Origin: Lomentospora prolificans
Taxonomy: Eukaryota > Ascomycota > Sordariomycetes > Microascales > Microascaceae
Length of the DNA: 64,000 nucleotides
Direction of reading: 5' to 3'
Assembly (NCBI GenBank): GCA_029532625.1
Contig: JARFXM010000005.1
Location: forward strand, 2,219,290-2,283,289
Shown here: piece by piece, positions 23,031 through 34,066 of the stretch
Position numbering within the stretch: the stretch's first letter is position 1
Layout: each line of letters begins with the position of its first letter
Notes under the pieces: model-generated
Seen by the model: the letters and a program-made list of their open reading frames with translations, nothing else
Databases searched by the model: none
What the model was told of the DNA's origin: nothing
Position numbers and translations under genes: made by a program

Positions 23031-23518
23031 GACCATGACCGGCGACGACGGATCGATAGCATGCCCACGGTGACCTTGTTTTCGTCCATGTTCCAGCTCA
23101 ATTTGCAGGCCAGTGATCTGGAAAACCTCGAGTCTACGTCCACCAGCCCATCCCGAACGCCTAACAACATCGACCCTTGGCTCTGATGTGGGCGAGGGAG
23201 ACGAGAATACCCTAGGTGACGTCTCGGGCCAATCCAGAGAGTTGTCCACCAGTGCAAAAGCTGGCATCGGCATCGGCATAGGCATCGGCGCCGCGGCCTT
23301 TGGGTTCCTCCTCGTCTCGTTGCTATTCTATCGCAAGCGGCAGAAAATACATAAAACCGAAATGGCAATTGCACCGTGTCGTAACTCCCAGTTGACATCC
23401 CCCAGGAGCCCTCATGACATATTAATATCAGGCAAACTACTATGGGCCGCCCAACGAGCTGGAGGCTCACAATCTACAAGAGGCGCCGGTAGAGTTGCAT
23501 GCATCGTCTCATTTTTGA
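23031..23518 (+). pseudogene. Relic of a single-pass membrane protein with Ser/Thr stalk
   Basis: One frame reads DSMPTVTLFSSMFQLNLQAS followed by DLENLESTSTSPSRTP. The natural continuation (LTTSTLGSDVGEGDEN, then the TM segment AGIGIGIGIGAAAFGFLLVS and the basic stop FYRKRQKIHK) lies in another frame. The C-terminal tail YYGPPNELEAHNLQEAPVEL lies in yet another. The order stalk, Gly/Ile-rich TM, basic stop, acidic tail is that of many fungal cell-surface sensors or mucin-like proteins. I found no splice arrangement that joins all three parts, so at least one indel is likely near 23150-23170, and a second lesion or an unrecognised intron near 23370-23430. The N-terminal ectodomain was not found upstream. 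Confidence 0.45.
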
Positions 23519-23776
23519 TCGGGCACTCAAGTTTCACCAGAATTTATCTAGTCATAATAAGAATTGCGCGAGTTGCAAAATCAATCATTTTGGTGGAGCC
23601 GTTGAAAGAGCGAGGTTCCATCATTTGGGAAGGCAATTAATACCATAACCAGCGCACGCCGTTTCTTCTAGAATTTAGTATCAAGCTTTCTAAAGCCCAA
23701 TAAATAATCTTGTTATGATGGGCCGCCGTTCCTTTTCACTTGTAGACTTGAGCGCGAATCGGCCTCGTTACGGAGC

Positions 23777-24373
23777 TCAATAGTACGTGACAGGGCTGCC
23801 CGATTCCAATCGCTGGGCCTCTCTTCTTAAGCAATCGGCCTTAAACTTCCGGTACGCTACTTCGATGCGCTTCTCACTCTCCGGATTTTTCCGGATTGCC
23901 CTCGTCGCAGACCAAGTGCCGGCCAAAAAGCCGGTCTCACCACCAAGAAACAAACCTCCGAGCCCGCAAAAGAAATAAGTGAACGCGTCGCCCAGCGCTG
24001 TTGGGCGCAACAGGCCGGTGATGTCCGGTATAGCTTCTACAATAGAGGGGACCGGTTAGTCCTATATCAACGGGAAAATTATTATATCTCGGTGCTTACC
24101 GGTGCGACCGTCCGCAAAGACGACCTGTGTGGGTTTCTGCGCCGCTTTGAAGGCGTTGAACATGTCGACACGACCCCGTCGCAACTTATAGGCGAAATAT
24201 ACCCCTAAGCCGAGGCCGAGGAGCGAGCCGAAGGATGTAGGGGTAGCTACTCGCGTGGCTGACTTTTTCAAAATCTTGCGGTCTCCTTCTGTTAGGTCAT
24301 TTTTGAGATGACTTTTTGCAAGCTCTGTAAGGTCGTCTTGCTGAGAAGATCTGCGAAATGCGGCTAGAGGCAT
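23777..24373 (-). CDS. Small conserved fungal membrane protein
   Basis: Two exons (24373-24100 and 24036-23777) give 177 residues; the intron has donor GTAAGC and branch CTAAC. Residues about 46-63 (TSFGSLLGLGLGVYFAYKLR) and about 107-130 (DAFTYFFCGLGGLFLGGETG) are membrane-compatible Gly-rich segments. They are separated by a loop with PTQVVFADGRTEAIPDI, which is restored by splicing. The second half is basic (YRKFKADCLRREAQ). It looks like an uncharacterised protein conserved across filamentous ascomycetes, possibly mitochondrial; no function is known to me. Confidence 0.8.
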
Positions 24374-24914
24374 GGCTAGATGATGTTGAACTAAACGCGT
24401 TGTTGTTACCAGCTAGGTTGAAGTCTACGATGAAAGAAAATCACTTCGAAGGGGACAATTGAGAGATCATTTATTGTTATAAGGCCGTACTTCGATGACC
24501 CGCTGCGAAATCAGACCAAGCTCATGATGATGGGGAAGCTTCACTTGGTTGTGACGTCATGTCTTGGGAAACACGCCTTTTTGATCATGACGCAACGCCG
24601 AATTGCGAAGTGGATAAAAATCCATCGGCCTTGGTCAAAATTCTTGGGTTCAATAGTGTCGGTTTATTTTGCCGAAGGGTATGGAAACCCCACAAAAGGT
24701 TTTCAAGGTTCTACAGAAACCTCGTGACGCCGAAATATCGTCCTGATCGGAATAGGCCAGATATTCAATTGGTTCGCCTTAGGCATCAGTTCTGTATGAC
24801 CTACTTCGTAGGTTTAGGGAAGCAACGACCTATAAGACTGTCCACAAAGCAATATGACTTTATTATCATACTATCCTAGCTGCTGGGAGCTGTGATATTG
24901 GACCTGACCTGACT
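24374..24914. other. Intergenic region
   Basis: Upstream flank of the small membrane-protein gene; no further gene or repeat recognised. Confidence 0.4.
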
Positions 24915-25008
24915 GGTGGAGCATACCTCCTGTCAACCTTCAGCTGGTTCACCTGAGGTATGGGTTTGCTTATAAACACCCCTGCAACCTCAGGTGAGGT
25001 GCTCCACC
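24915..25008. repeat. 94-bp nested inverted repeat
   Basis: Outer arms GGTGGAGCATACCTC (24915-24929) and GAGGTGCTCCACC (24996-25008) are complementary except for a 2-nt gap. Inner arms CACCTGAGGT (24950-24959) and ACCTCAGGTG (24987-24996) are exactly complementary. The whole could fold into a two-stage hairpin, and another ACCTCAGGT follows at 25011. A MITE remnant or cruciform-forming element is possible; no target-site duplication was identified. Confidence 0.7.
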
Positions 25009-25787
25009 GTACCTCAGGTTGTATGTCACCCGAAGCAGTATCAGCGTCGGATTTGTACATCTCGCTGGATTCAAAAACACCACTCCCGGTTATTATATCA
25101 GGTATCAATGCGCTAACTAGTGCTTCCTTGTCGTTTACCTAGCGTCAAGCGCTCCGCCAGCCTGGCATGGGATATAAGTTTATTATGGTTGTGTAGATAT
25201 GTGCTGGCATCTGGCCGCAAGGCTGGGGCTAACTTTAAGTTCCGCACCTAAATCCCTTTCAAGAATGGCCAGGAACCACCATATAACCATGCCTGTCCCT
25301 GGCACCTCCCAAACCATCGGCTAATTATGTACCTGGGAGTGCTGAGCTGCTGGCAATAAACTGTCCAAGTGGGAATGGTAGCATGAGGAAGCTCATCTCG
25401 TGCGACATACGCACCCCAATCGGCGCTCTGGAACCACTCCAAAAAAGGCCTGCTGCATTAAAGCGCCCAATCAACTAGAATGTATACTGGGTCCAGCGCC
25501 ACCTTTCTCAATAGCGGCCTGCAAGCCCGCTTGCTGGGCTTGTGGGATGGGCCGGAAATGGTCTGCCCTAGCACCCTTGCGCAAGCTGTTCGACTTGTAT
25601 TAGATAGCTAGCCAAAAGGACAAAATGGTGGCTGAATAGATATATTAAGGAGGGAGGCCTTGCCTCAAAGAGACTGGCCTCCAAATATCACCCTTGGATA
25701 GGGGCGTGAGGATTCAACAATTTAAAGCCATTCGTCTCAAGTGTAATACTTTTTAAATCCGAGCTTGCAGGCGCGACATATAGCGTC
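25009..25787. other. Intergenic, promoter of the multi-TM gene
   Basis: No coding signal seen. This is the 5' flank of the plus-strand gene starting at 25788. Confidence 0.4.
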
Positions 25788-26969
25788 ATGGACTGCCATT
25801 TGTCTCCCGATGCGGACATCCAGCTAGAGGGAGGCATATCCCTCCCTCTGAGCTACTTCAACCTCACTGAACATGTGCAGCCCTGTCTCGAAAAAGGCGC
25901 AGCAACATATATACGACCGGACCATGGTGGGAGTCTACTGCCATGGCCATACGCACTCGCTCTGCTGATGATTCATCTCCCCGTGACCGTCCTGAGAGTC
26001 ACTCGTTGGCCAAAAGTCCAGGCCCTGAGTATCGTATTGGCCGTTGTCAGTATTTTCCTCACCGCCCAGGCGTATACGACGCACCTAGAGCCGAAGTACG
26101 TCATGGTGTGGATGCCGTTGTTCATAATCTTAGATATTGGCGCCATGATGCAGCTTGCGTACCTCATCATTGACGAAACGGGTATCGTCCTGCTATGGTG
26201 CGCCATGAAAAATTCCTTTGGACTCTTCAGATTACGGGGATGGCACACACCCCAGCGACAAATCACGCGTTGGAGACAGTCAGCTCCTGAATTGGATCAC
26301 CCGCAGACAGCATATAATAATAATTCGACCGTCCAGACTGTCTCTCTTCCTCCGACAGTCCCCCGTGGTTACGACCTTGCAAACAAGGCCTGGCTCACAA
26401 CACTGAGCTTCCTACTCATGTTGACATTAATCGGCCTCCAACTCGCGGGCCTCGCATACGCTGCACTCGCTATACGCAGGTTGCCCGGAGACAAAGATAT
26501 GGAGGCAAAGTGGTGCTCTCCTGTCTTCCAAGGAGCCAGATCCATCATTGCCGACTGCGAAATTCAAGACGTCCACCCTGGAGAGAACGAAACTGTCTAT
26601 TGCGCTAAATTGCCCGGCAGAGATCAGAAGCGGTGGCTGGCAGCGACGGTGGCAATCCTGTCCCTGTCCCTCATGGCACAATTGATTGATGCCACCATAC
26701 TATTGTTCGCGAGTAGGAGAGTCAAACGACCTTGGCTGTCGATGTTCTTTGGCAACCTCATACTTTTAGGAGTCATGGGCGTTAGTGTATACAACTCGCT
26801 GCGGGTCCCCGTGGATATGAGTAAGGGAGTGTGGGTTTTTAAAGCCCTTCCGGGAGGACAAGCGCAAGTATGCGAGGCAAACCTGCGCGGGCCCGGCATA
26901 AGAGGAGAGATCATTGGCTGGACCGACGGGTTCTTAGCAAGTTGGGGTGATGCATATTACGGCGCATAA
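25788..26969 (+). CDS. Uncharacterised multi-pass membrane protein
   Basis: Single exon, 393 residues. Hydrophobic segments lie at about 50-70, 78-96, 105-140 (probably two passes), 202-230, 283-308 and 316-335, so six or seven transmembrane helices. A 60-residue polar loop (about 145-200) is in the middle and a Cys-containing loop (about 240-275, WCSPVFQGARSI and ENETVYCAKL) lies between the fourth/fifth and next helices. Asn-X-Thr/Ser sites at about 25 and 267 suggest N-glycosylation outside the cell. I do not recognise a transporter or receptor family. A lineage-restricted membrane protein seems likely. Confidence 0.75.
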   Translation: MDCHLSPDADIQLEGGISLPLSYFNLTEHVQPCLEKGAATYIRPDHGGSLLPWPYALALLMIHLPVTVLRVTRWPKVQALSIVLAVVSIFLTAQAYTTHLEPKYVMVWMPLFIILDIGAMMQLAYLIIDETGIVLLWCAMKNSFGLFRLRGWHTPQRQITRWRQSAPELDHPQTAYNNNSTVQTVSLPPTVPRGYDLANKAWLTTLSFLLMLTLIGLQLAGLAYAALAIRRLPGDKDMEAKWCSPVFQGARSIIADCEIQDVHPGENETVYCAKLPGRDQKRWLAATVAILSLSLMAQLIDATILLFASRRVKRPWLSMFFGNLILLGVMGVSVYNSLRVPVDMSKGVWVFKALPGGQAQVCEANLRGPGIRGEIIGWTDGFLASWGDAYYGA

Positions 26970-27151
26970 CTCTATTGAGCCTTATGACCTAAAATATCGA
27001 AAAGGAAAGGGAAAGCAACAGGCACCGTGTGTTTTCGATTCTATGCAGCTTGAGTGACGCGATGTCTCCAATTATTAAGTTAATCCTATCGTTGCAACTG
27101 AGAGAGTTCAGGGTAGATACGGAAGTAGAATATTTCCTCCGGAGATCAACA

Positions 27152-28988
27152 TCAGTGCGCAAACCTAAAATCCAGCCGCCGGCTACCAACGATCTTGGTG
27201 TTTTTGACGTAGTCATCCCGCTCCTCCTGGGTCATGCTATTCCAAACATGATCACGCTGCTTATTGCGATAGATATAATCTACAAGGATTCAGTATCGTG
27301 CTTGGCGTCGTATCAGTCCTACAACTGAATGATGTACTTACAGGCCTTGGTTAAGAGAAAGACTGCGATGGAGGCAAAATTGAGCATTACCAGTTGCGTA
27401 TTGCCTCTGTGGTAATATGGCTTGTCGTCTTCACGATAGATGAAGGAATCCGCCACATTTCCTAGTTGGACAGACATGTTGTACAGAGCTGCGGAAACGG
27501 ACCTGGTCGCTACATTGTTGGAATTCCTGGAACACCATGCTACCAAAATAGCGTGACAGTATGGGTAAGACAGCAGTGTGACGATGAGACCATACGTGCC
27601 CCATTTTTCATCGACTAGTCCCGGCCACCAACGCAGGGCGATGATACAAGGAAGGGTCCATATCGGCTGCAGCATGGAGACAAACGCCCGCTCATTGAGC
27701 CACTCAGAGAGTCGTGTGAGGAGAAGAAGGTTAATGATGTGTAGTACGCTGACGGGGATGGTGAGTAGGTTTGTGTTGAAAGTGCTGAACCCGATTGACC
27801 GCAACGTTAGGGTTAAGTATTTGGACGGTGGCCCCTGCGGCATGTACGCGAAAAGCCCAATGAGATAAAGGGGCCAAAGATCGTAATCTTTGACGGTCTC
27901 CCAGAGCCGCTTTGGGGTAATGGCTTGGCGGTTGTGCATGTCTCCCTTGGATGGATCGTCTCGAAGGACGCGATTGACAACGATGCGAACCTCACGGTCG
28001 TTAAACCATCCCTTGGGGCGGAACCAACTCTTTGTCTGTACGGCAGAGGCGGGCATCATGAAGAAGGATACAATCCCGATGGTCAACGTGATGAGTCCCT
28101 CAATGAGGAAGAGCCATCGCCATCCGCCCCATCCATTGACGCCCCGCATGTGTAGTAAGGCGAATGCCAAAAGTGATGTGGCGATTCCAGTTACTGATAA
28201 TGTCGTCCAGAAGTAACTTAGCCTGATCGGAAGCTCTCGAGACGTGTAAAAGTAGCTGAGCCATAGCACTAGATCGGGAATGAACCCGCCCTCTAGGAGA
28301 CCAAGCAGAGACCTAGTTGCGAGGAAACTGGCCCTTCCATTCAGGAAACACTGCGCAGCAGCCACCAGAGACCATAGGCATATCTGGATGGGGATCCATC
28401 GATCTGGACCGATAGCTTTCGATACCAACTGAGAGGGCAGTTCGGCCAAGAGGAAGGAGACAAGGAAGACGGTGTTGCCATAGTTGTAGTCATTGGTGCT
28501 CATCCCGAGGTCATCCAACATATTGTCGGAGATAGCCTGGCCGAGATTCCCCCTGTCAACCTGGAGAGCGAAGAACATGATGCACTTGACGTTTTTGTCG
28601 CTATTAGCACTTTACCGACATAAACTCGACATTGGATATGGTGGGTACATACGGCCCAGAGACAAACATGCCAGTCCAGTTTGCGAACAATCCTCTTCTC
28701 CTCCTCCTTCGACCAGGTCATCTCGGGCTCAAAGACGTGGCGACATTCATACTCTGATTTCTCATAGACTCCCCGCCAGTGCTCAGCTGCACCGGGCGCA
28801 ACAAAGGGATTGAAGGCGTGTTCATCTACAATCTCTTCATCACTTCCGGACTGTTCGCTATGATTGGGGTCACTATATCCTTGAGTCAAGCTCAAAGGAA
28901 GTCCATCACCTGCATTGTCTTTTTTGTCGTCAACCACTGCAACTTGCAACATATCAGGATTTGCATGAATGAGGGGAGCACTAGGCAT
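27152..28988 (-). CDS. MFS permease, allantoate permease (DAL5) family
   Basis: Anion:cation-symporter-type major facilitator predicted to import small organic anions such as allantoate, ureidosuccinate, nicotinate-like vitamins or dipeptides. Exons 28988-28653, 28584-27342 and 27279-27152 give 568 residues. Features: a long acidic N-terminal cytoplasmic region (1-95), the family entry RKLDWHVCLWACIMFFALQV, then VDRGNLGQA, the A-loop region RSLLGLLEGGFIPDLVLWLS, and WGGWRWLFLIEG at the end of the N-half. Then a cytoplasmic loop (FNDREVRIVVNRVLRDDPSK), six C-half helices, and a short tail that the last exon supplies (RNKQRDHVW). A TATA-like GTATATATATAC lies about 85 bp upstream. Family is certain; substrate is not. 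Confidence 0.92.
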
Positions 28989-30415
28989 ATTGGCGATGGG
29001 TTGCGCTGTGAATGCCAGTCTGATTTCGGCGTTTGATATCGCAACCTGGGAGATATCGACGAGAGAAAGAGTATATATATACCTTTGCTGGGGCGTTACA
29101 CTCTTCGGCGTCTTAGACGTGGCACCACCTAAAAAGTCGACGGTCGCGATGCGATGGCGACAACTAGTTCTGGCATCACGGAATGGCCATTATACCAGGC
29201 CCGTGGGGGAGCACTGACGTACAGGTTGGTGGTGGTCAATAGAACTCGGCTTAAGTGTGATTTCATCCGATGGTGTTTGGTCTGCCGCAACTGACGTGAC
29301 TAGTCAGATCGCAGAAGTTCCAACGCGAAATGCAGGATGCAATGTATGCGAGCCGGCTGCCATGTTGCATTGCCCCGTGGCTCCACGCTGTAGTGTGTCC
29401 CTTTGGAGTTAATACCATACTCGACCGATACGGTGGAACTGCCGTTGTCCTCGAGGAGACCTGTTCTCCCACGGACGCAACATAATACTCCATAAGCAGG
29501 AAATAATGCGATAACAAAAGCCTTACCAGGATAAACTCCCCACCCTACTACACCTGTGGGTTACCGAACATTTCCGTCTGTAACACGATTGAACTTTCTT
29601 CTCAAGCTCTGTTTTCCTTCAATTAGTCAAGGACTCCTCTCACGTTCTTGGGTTACGGCATTGTAAGAGGGAATGCGCGTGGTTCTCATTGCGATCGTAG
29701 TAGTTGAAAGTAGCTCAGGGGCTATATGTTGGGCATGTTCGCGTCAGACAAGATTGGTGCGCGATGTATACATCTACGATCTCGGCTGTCCACTGGTAAG
29801 TCGACTATAAATGAGGAGCTACAACAATCGTGGCGCGCTTCTCGGATCCGCGCGGTGGCTTGGTCTCCTTTGTGGGGGTGCATTGATACCGGACTTAACC
29901 CAGGATGGTCTAACCTCCGGGTCACGGCTACACAGGAGGTTGTAAACATTCTTGGGCTAAGCGGTGAAAGATAAAAAATCCTTGTTTCATTTGGTATCAA
30001 CCTCAACCTCTGAGGAGCATACCGTTCGTTACTGGCTGATCCGACGGAGCACGTCATCCACCCCGCTTCTTGGGGAACATGGCGGTCGCGTCCATTACCG
30101 AGCGCCAAGGCGAAGGGCCATCGAGTCGAGTCAAAGCCAAAGGAGTTCGCGGCTATTTTTACAATCCCGGTTGCAAGTTCATGTCTTCCACAGCGAAATG
30201 TTCAGAGGTCGGCATCCGGATGAGCAGTCGTTGGATGGCAACTCCGGTCTCTTCAGCATGGCTGAAGAGACGGTGGTATAACCATGCTGAAGAGACGGTG
30301 GTATACACATTGCTTTGTCACGCTTCCAAGCCAAAATTTATATATTCTGTTAGGCAATTAATGTATATACAGAGTCATGCCTTACCGGACTTGTTGTCCT
30401 CGCATCACGGTGCAA
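28989..30415. other. Intergenic region with a short tandem duplication
   Basis: About 1.4 kb between two minus-strand genes; no gene supported. A 20-bp sequence (CTGAAGAGACGGTGGTATA) is duplicated in tandem at about 30257-30305, in the 3' flank of the GH2 gene. Confidence 0.5.
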
Positions 30416-33070
30416 TCAGGCCACTGTCACCGTTATCTCGGCTCCCTCCAGGCTATCAGCCTCTGCTTTGAGGGTAATTGTACCGGAAGTCTCCGTGTTT
30501 GCACGAATGATGGCAAGGGCACGGCCTCTGAAGGCCTTGCGCTCTTTCGATGGGAATGGGGTCATGTCTGTCGGATCTCCGTTATCGGTAGTTACGATTT
30601 CGCCAGGGCCCTCAATCGAGAAGGTGACGGCAGGTTCAGCGTCTGGCACGACGGAACCCTTGTCGTCCACCACGGCGACACTGACGAAGAGTAGGTCGCT
30701 ACCGTCCGCTCGAATCGAGTCCCGGTCCTTGTATGTCGAAACTTGCAACTTAGTGGCTTCGCCTGTTGTATTTATCGTGGCATTCGCCCACTCTTGGCCG
30801 TCTTTATAGGTCAAGACGTGGACCTCGCCGGGCTCGTAGGTAACATCGTCCCAGCGGAAACGATATGCGAACTGTTCTTTCTTCTTTCGACCCTGAGATT
30901 GACCATTGATAAACAGTTCGGCTTCGTCACCGGACGAGAATACGTGAACAGGGGTAACTTGACCGACGCGGTCTGGCCAGTTCCAATGGGGAAGGATGTG
31001 CGCCATCTTCACGTCGGGGTTCCAGCGTGCCTGGTAAAGGTAAAATCTATCCTTGGGAAATCCGGCCAGGTCAATAATCCCAAAGTAGCTACTGCGTGAA
31101 GAGTCGTACGGCGTGGGCTCTCCAATGTAGTCCCAACCTGTCCATACGAATTCGCCAGCGACGTACGGATAGCGATCCTGTGCGGCGAACACCTTGTCCG
31201 GAGATGCGCCCCATTCGACGGCATAGAGCTCGTAGGAACTGACCTGTCGCGTCTGCGGGTTGACGCCGGCACCGTTCCTACCTACGATGGCATTATTACC
31301 ATCAGTTACTGGGAAGAGGTACGTGCCACGCGAGCTCACGACAGACGAGCTTTCCGTGCTAAAGATCATCTTGTCCGGGTACTTTCCTCGGAAGTTTTGG
31401 AATGTCGGACCCCCATTGCCCTTGCCCTCTCCTTGGTAGTTGAGGCCTATGATATCCACAATCGAAGTGAAAGTCGTGTCTGGACCGGCATTGTTCATGC
31501 CAATCGTTGTCTTGCGTGTATCATCTTCTTCGTGGACGATGTCCCTAAGCCGCTGGGCGACGGAAGCACCAGTACTACTGCCCTGCTCTGCCACTTCGTT
31601 ACCATAACTCCACGCCCACACAGAAGGATGATTGCGGTCACGGCGAATGAAGGCGCGGAGATCCGGTTCCGACCAATCGTTGAAAATTGTTTGGAAATCG
31701 TTACTGACTTTATGACTCCCCCAGGTGTCGAAAATTTCATCCAGGACGAGAAAACCCAGTCTGTCAGCGAGGTCAAGCAACTCAGGAGCGGGGGGGTTGT
31801 GTGAGGTTCTGATAGCATTGGACCCCATGTCCTGGAGCATCTCTAGTTGTCGTTCAGCCGCCGGGATATTGAAAGCGCTTCCCAGGGAGCCAAGGTCGTG
31901 ATGCTGACACACGCCTTGCAGATATACGCGCTCACCATTGACCTTCAGTCCATCTCCGTCATACTGGAGCGAGCGGATACCAAACTTTGTCTCATAGCTA
32001 TCAACCTCTTCCCTATCGACGTATAATCGGGTGATAGCAATGTGCAGGTGAGGCTCCTGAGACGGACGGGGCCCCCACAACTTTGGGTTCTGGATTGTGA
32101 CAGAGCTATTCGTGGACCCAATGCTCCCAGCCCCAACGATGACGGTGCCATTCGAGATCCTGCCAACGTTTTCTCCAGGCTCATCGCTCGAGGCATCGTA
32201 TTCGTAGACATCAGTTACCACTTGAACCTCGACGTCCCCCCCAGACGTAGCGGCATTTTCGACCTGAACAACGATGTCCAAGGTCGCGCTGTCAGACGAT
32301 ACATCACGTGAGGTGATCCAGGTGCCGAACTGGCCGACGTGTATCGGGTTCACCTTTGTGAGCCAAACATTTCGGTAAATCCCCGAGCCAGGATACCATC
32401 GCGAGGAGTCCAGAGCCTGGTCAACGCGTATGGCCAGCTGGTTTTCACCCACCTCGAGATACGGGGTTAATTCGAGGCGGAAGGACGCGTAACCGTAGGG
32501 CCAGCCACCAACGAGGTTTCCGTTGAGCCAAACGGTGGCATAAGACATGGCGCCATCGACCTCCAAATAAACCGCTTTTCCTTCGTCGGAATCGGTCACC
32601 TCGATCTTGCGGCGATACCAGCCAACGCCCTGTATGGGGAGGCGACCCATGCTTCCTCCAACAGGAACGTTGCCGCCCTCATAGAAAGGGCCCTTGACGG
32701 CCCAGTCATGAGGGAGATTCAGAGATTCCCATTCTTCGTCATCAAATGACGCCTGAGCAAAGTTAACATCACCGGGTGAATCTCCGGGGCGCTCAGTATG
32801 GCGAGCAGGATCCTTGATGAAGTTATTGGCGGCGGGCATGATCCATGGCTTCAAAGTATTGTAGTTTAGATTGTCGGGGTTCTCGGTGAAGCGTTGGAAC
32901 TTCCAGCCCGCGTTGAGGCTCACGCGCTCTCGTCCAGCAGCGGACGCCTCATCATCCCGGCGGGTTGTGAGACTGCGTGCTCCAGTAGGAATGGAGCCGA
33001 GGAAGAGCAGCAAGCTCAATAGCGTGAGGCGAAGACCCGGGCGCGAAACAAAATAGGACATTGTGGGCAT
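30416..33070 (-). CDS. Secreted GH2 glycosidase (beta-galactosidase type)
   Basis: Extracellular retaining glycoside hydrolase of family GH2; beta-galactosidase is the closest broad description. Single exon, 884 residues, with signal peptide (TLLSLLLFLGSIPTGARS). Domain order: N-terminal sugar-binding jelly roll (about 45-240; LPHDWAVKGPF, GVGWYRRK, YGYASF), Ig-like domain (about 250-365), and TIM barrel (about 368-660). The barrel holds the GH2 signature region NAIRTSHNPP, the acid/base NE motif WAWSYGNEV (Glu492) and the nucleophile in FSTESSS (Glu573). C-terminal Ig-like domains follow (about 690-884; DUF4982-like and GH2 C-terminal domain), with VAVVDDKG and EGPGE. All catalytic residues are present. 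Galactoside, galactosaminide and mannoside specificity cannot be separated by eye. Confidence 0.92.
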   Translation of the reverse strand: MPTMSYFVSRPGLRLTLLSLLLFLGSIPTGARSLTTRRDDEASAAGRERVSLNAGWKFQRFTENPDNLNYNTLKPWIMPAANNFIKDPARHTERPGDSPGDVNFAQASFDDEEWESLNLPHDWAVKGPFYEGGNVPVGGSMGRLPIQGVGWYRRKIEVTDSDEGKAVYLEVDGAMSYATVWLNGNLVGGWPYGYASFRLELTPYLEVGENQLAIRVDQALDSSRWYPGSGIYRNVWLTKVNPIHVGQFGTWITSRDVSSDSATLDIVVQVENAATSGGDVEVQVVTDVYEYDASSDEPGENVGRISNGTVIVGAGSIGSTNSSVTIQNPKLWGPRPSQEPHLHIAITRLYVDREEVDSYETKFGIRSLQYDGDGLKVNGERVYLQGVCQHHDLGSLGSAFNIPAAERQLEMLQDMGSNAIRTSHNPPAPELLDLADRLGFLVLDEIFDTWGSHKVSNDFQTIFNDWSEPDLRAFIRRDRNHPSVWAWSYGNEVAEQGSSTGASVAQRLRDIVHEEDDTRKTTIGMNNAGPDTTFTSIVDIIGLNYQGEGKGNGGPTFQNFRGKYPDKMIFSTESSSVVSSRGTYLFPVTDGNNAIVGRNGAGVNPQTRQVSSYELYAVEWGASPDKVFAAQDRYPYVAGEFVWTGWDYIGEPTPYDSSRSSYFGIIDLAGFPKDRFYLYQARWNPDVKMAHILPHWNWPDRVGQVTPVHVFSSGDEAELFINGQSQGRKKKEQFAYRFRWDDVTYEPGEVHVLTYKDGQEWANATINTTGEATKLQVSTYKDRDSIRADGSDLLFVSVAVVDDKGSVVPDAEPAVTFSIEGPGEIVTTDNGDPTDMTPFPSKERKAFRGRALAIIRANTETSGTITLKAEADSLEGAEITVTVA

Positions 33071-34066
33071 GCTTTTTCGCTCATGAATCCATTTCTAAGG
33101 CAGTCATCGTCGAGCGGAAGGGGAAGAAAGGCTTTTATTAGTACTTCTCCATCAGGTTTTGAGGGGATATGCAGTGTCATTGACCAATACAACGTTTATA
33201 TGAGTTTTCAATTGGAGCGCCAGAATGGTGCATTCCGGCTATATATTTGATACAACTTATACTTCCGTTCCATTTTCTATTAATTATTTCTTCCTTACCC
33301 CTCAGTATCGGAATCAAGCTTTTTGCAGCCTGAATGGCAACCTGGCAGTGGGTCCCCAGGCCATTCCGTCCACCGGTCGCACGGAGGATGGCCGATCTCG
33401 TACAAGGTGACTGAGGCTCAAGGGAATGTGGGAGACGCGGTCCGGACGGCTTAGCGGACACTAGCGTCGGGGTTTCTTTGTAGAGACAGAGGTGCGGGGA
33501 CGTTGCAGTGCAACCTCTGTGCACGCCGGCTGCAATCGGGGATCATTGATCGCATGACCTGGCTTGTCATTCCGTCGTCCATATTATTGTCGGCCCTACC
33601 TAGCCAAACTTAGATGCGCACCTGTTATAGTTGGCGGCCGGGTTCGGCGAGAAAACCCGGCTTAAAGCTCACCGCTGCCGGGATGAAAACATTGCAAAAC
33701 CTGGGCTAACCAAACATGACTGATCGAAAAGAAAGCGAACTTCGTGTTGGAGCCAACGAGTGACTATGTCTTTTCTTGGTTTTAACTGACCACCTTGGGT
33801 GTTGAAAAATACATAGGAGTCGTTACCGTTTCTTGGTAAACGCGCGAGTTGCCGTCGCTTTCCTTGCGCAAGGTTGGAGTATTACCGCAGGACCCTCGCA
33901 AGCAAAACGTAAACAGTCTGAGAATCCTGTATATTATCCGATATCCTTGAATGCTGTTGTAGCCATGAGATATCGTACAGCTGCTATTGCACCTACTCAC
34001 TGTTTTATTAATGGTAGTAGTGCTGCCGGCAGCATTTGGCCGGGCTATCAGATTATCAGAACCATT
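33071..34066. other. Intergenic region
   Basis: Promoter of the GH2 gene and 3' flank of the copper-fist gene. No coding sequence seen. Confidence 0.45.
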
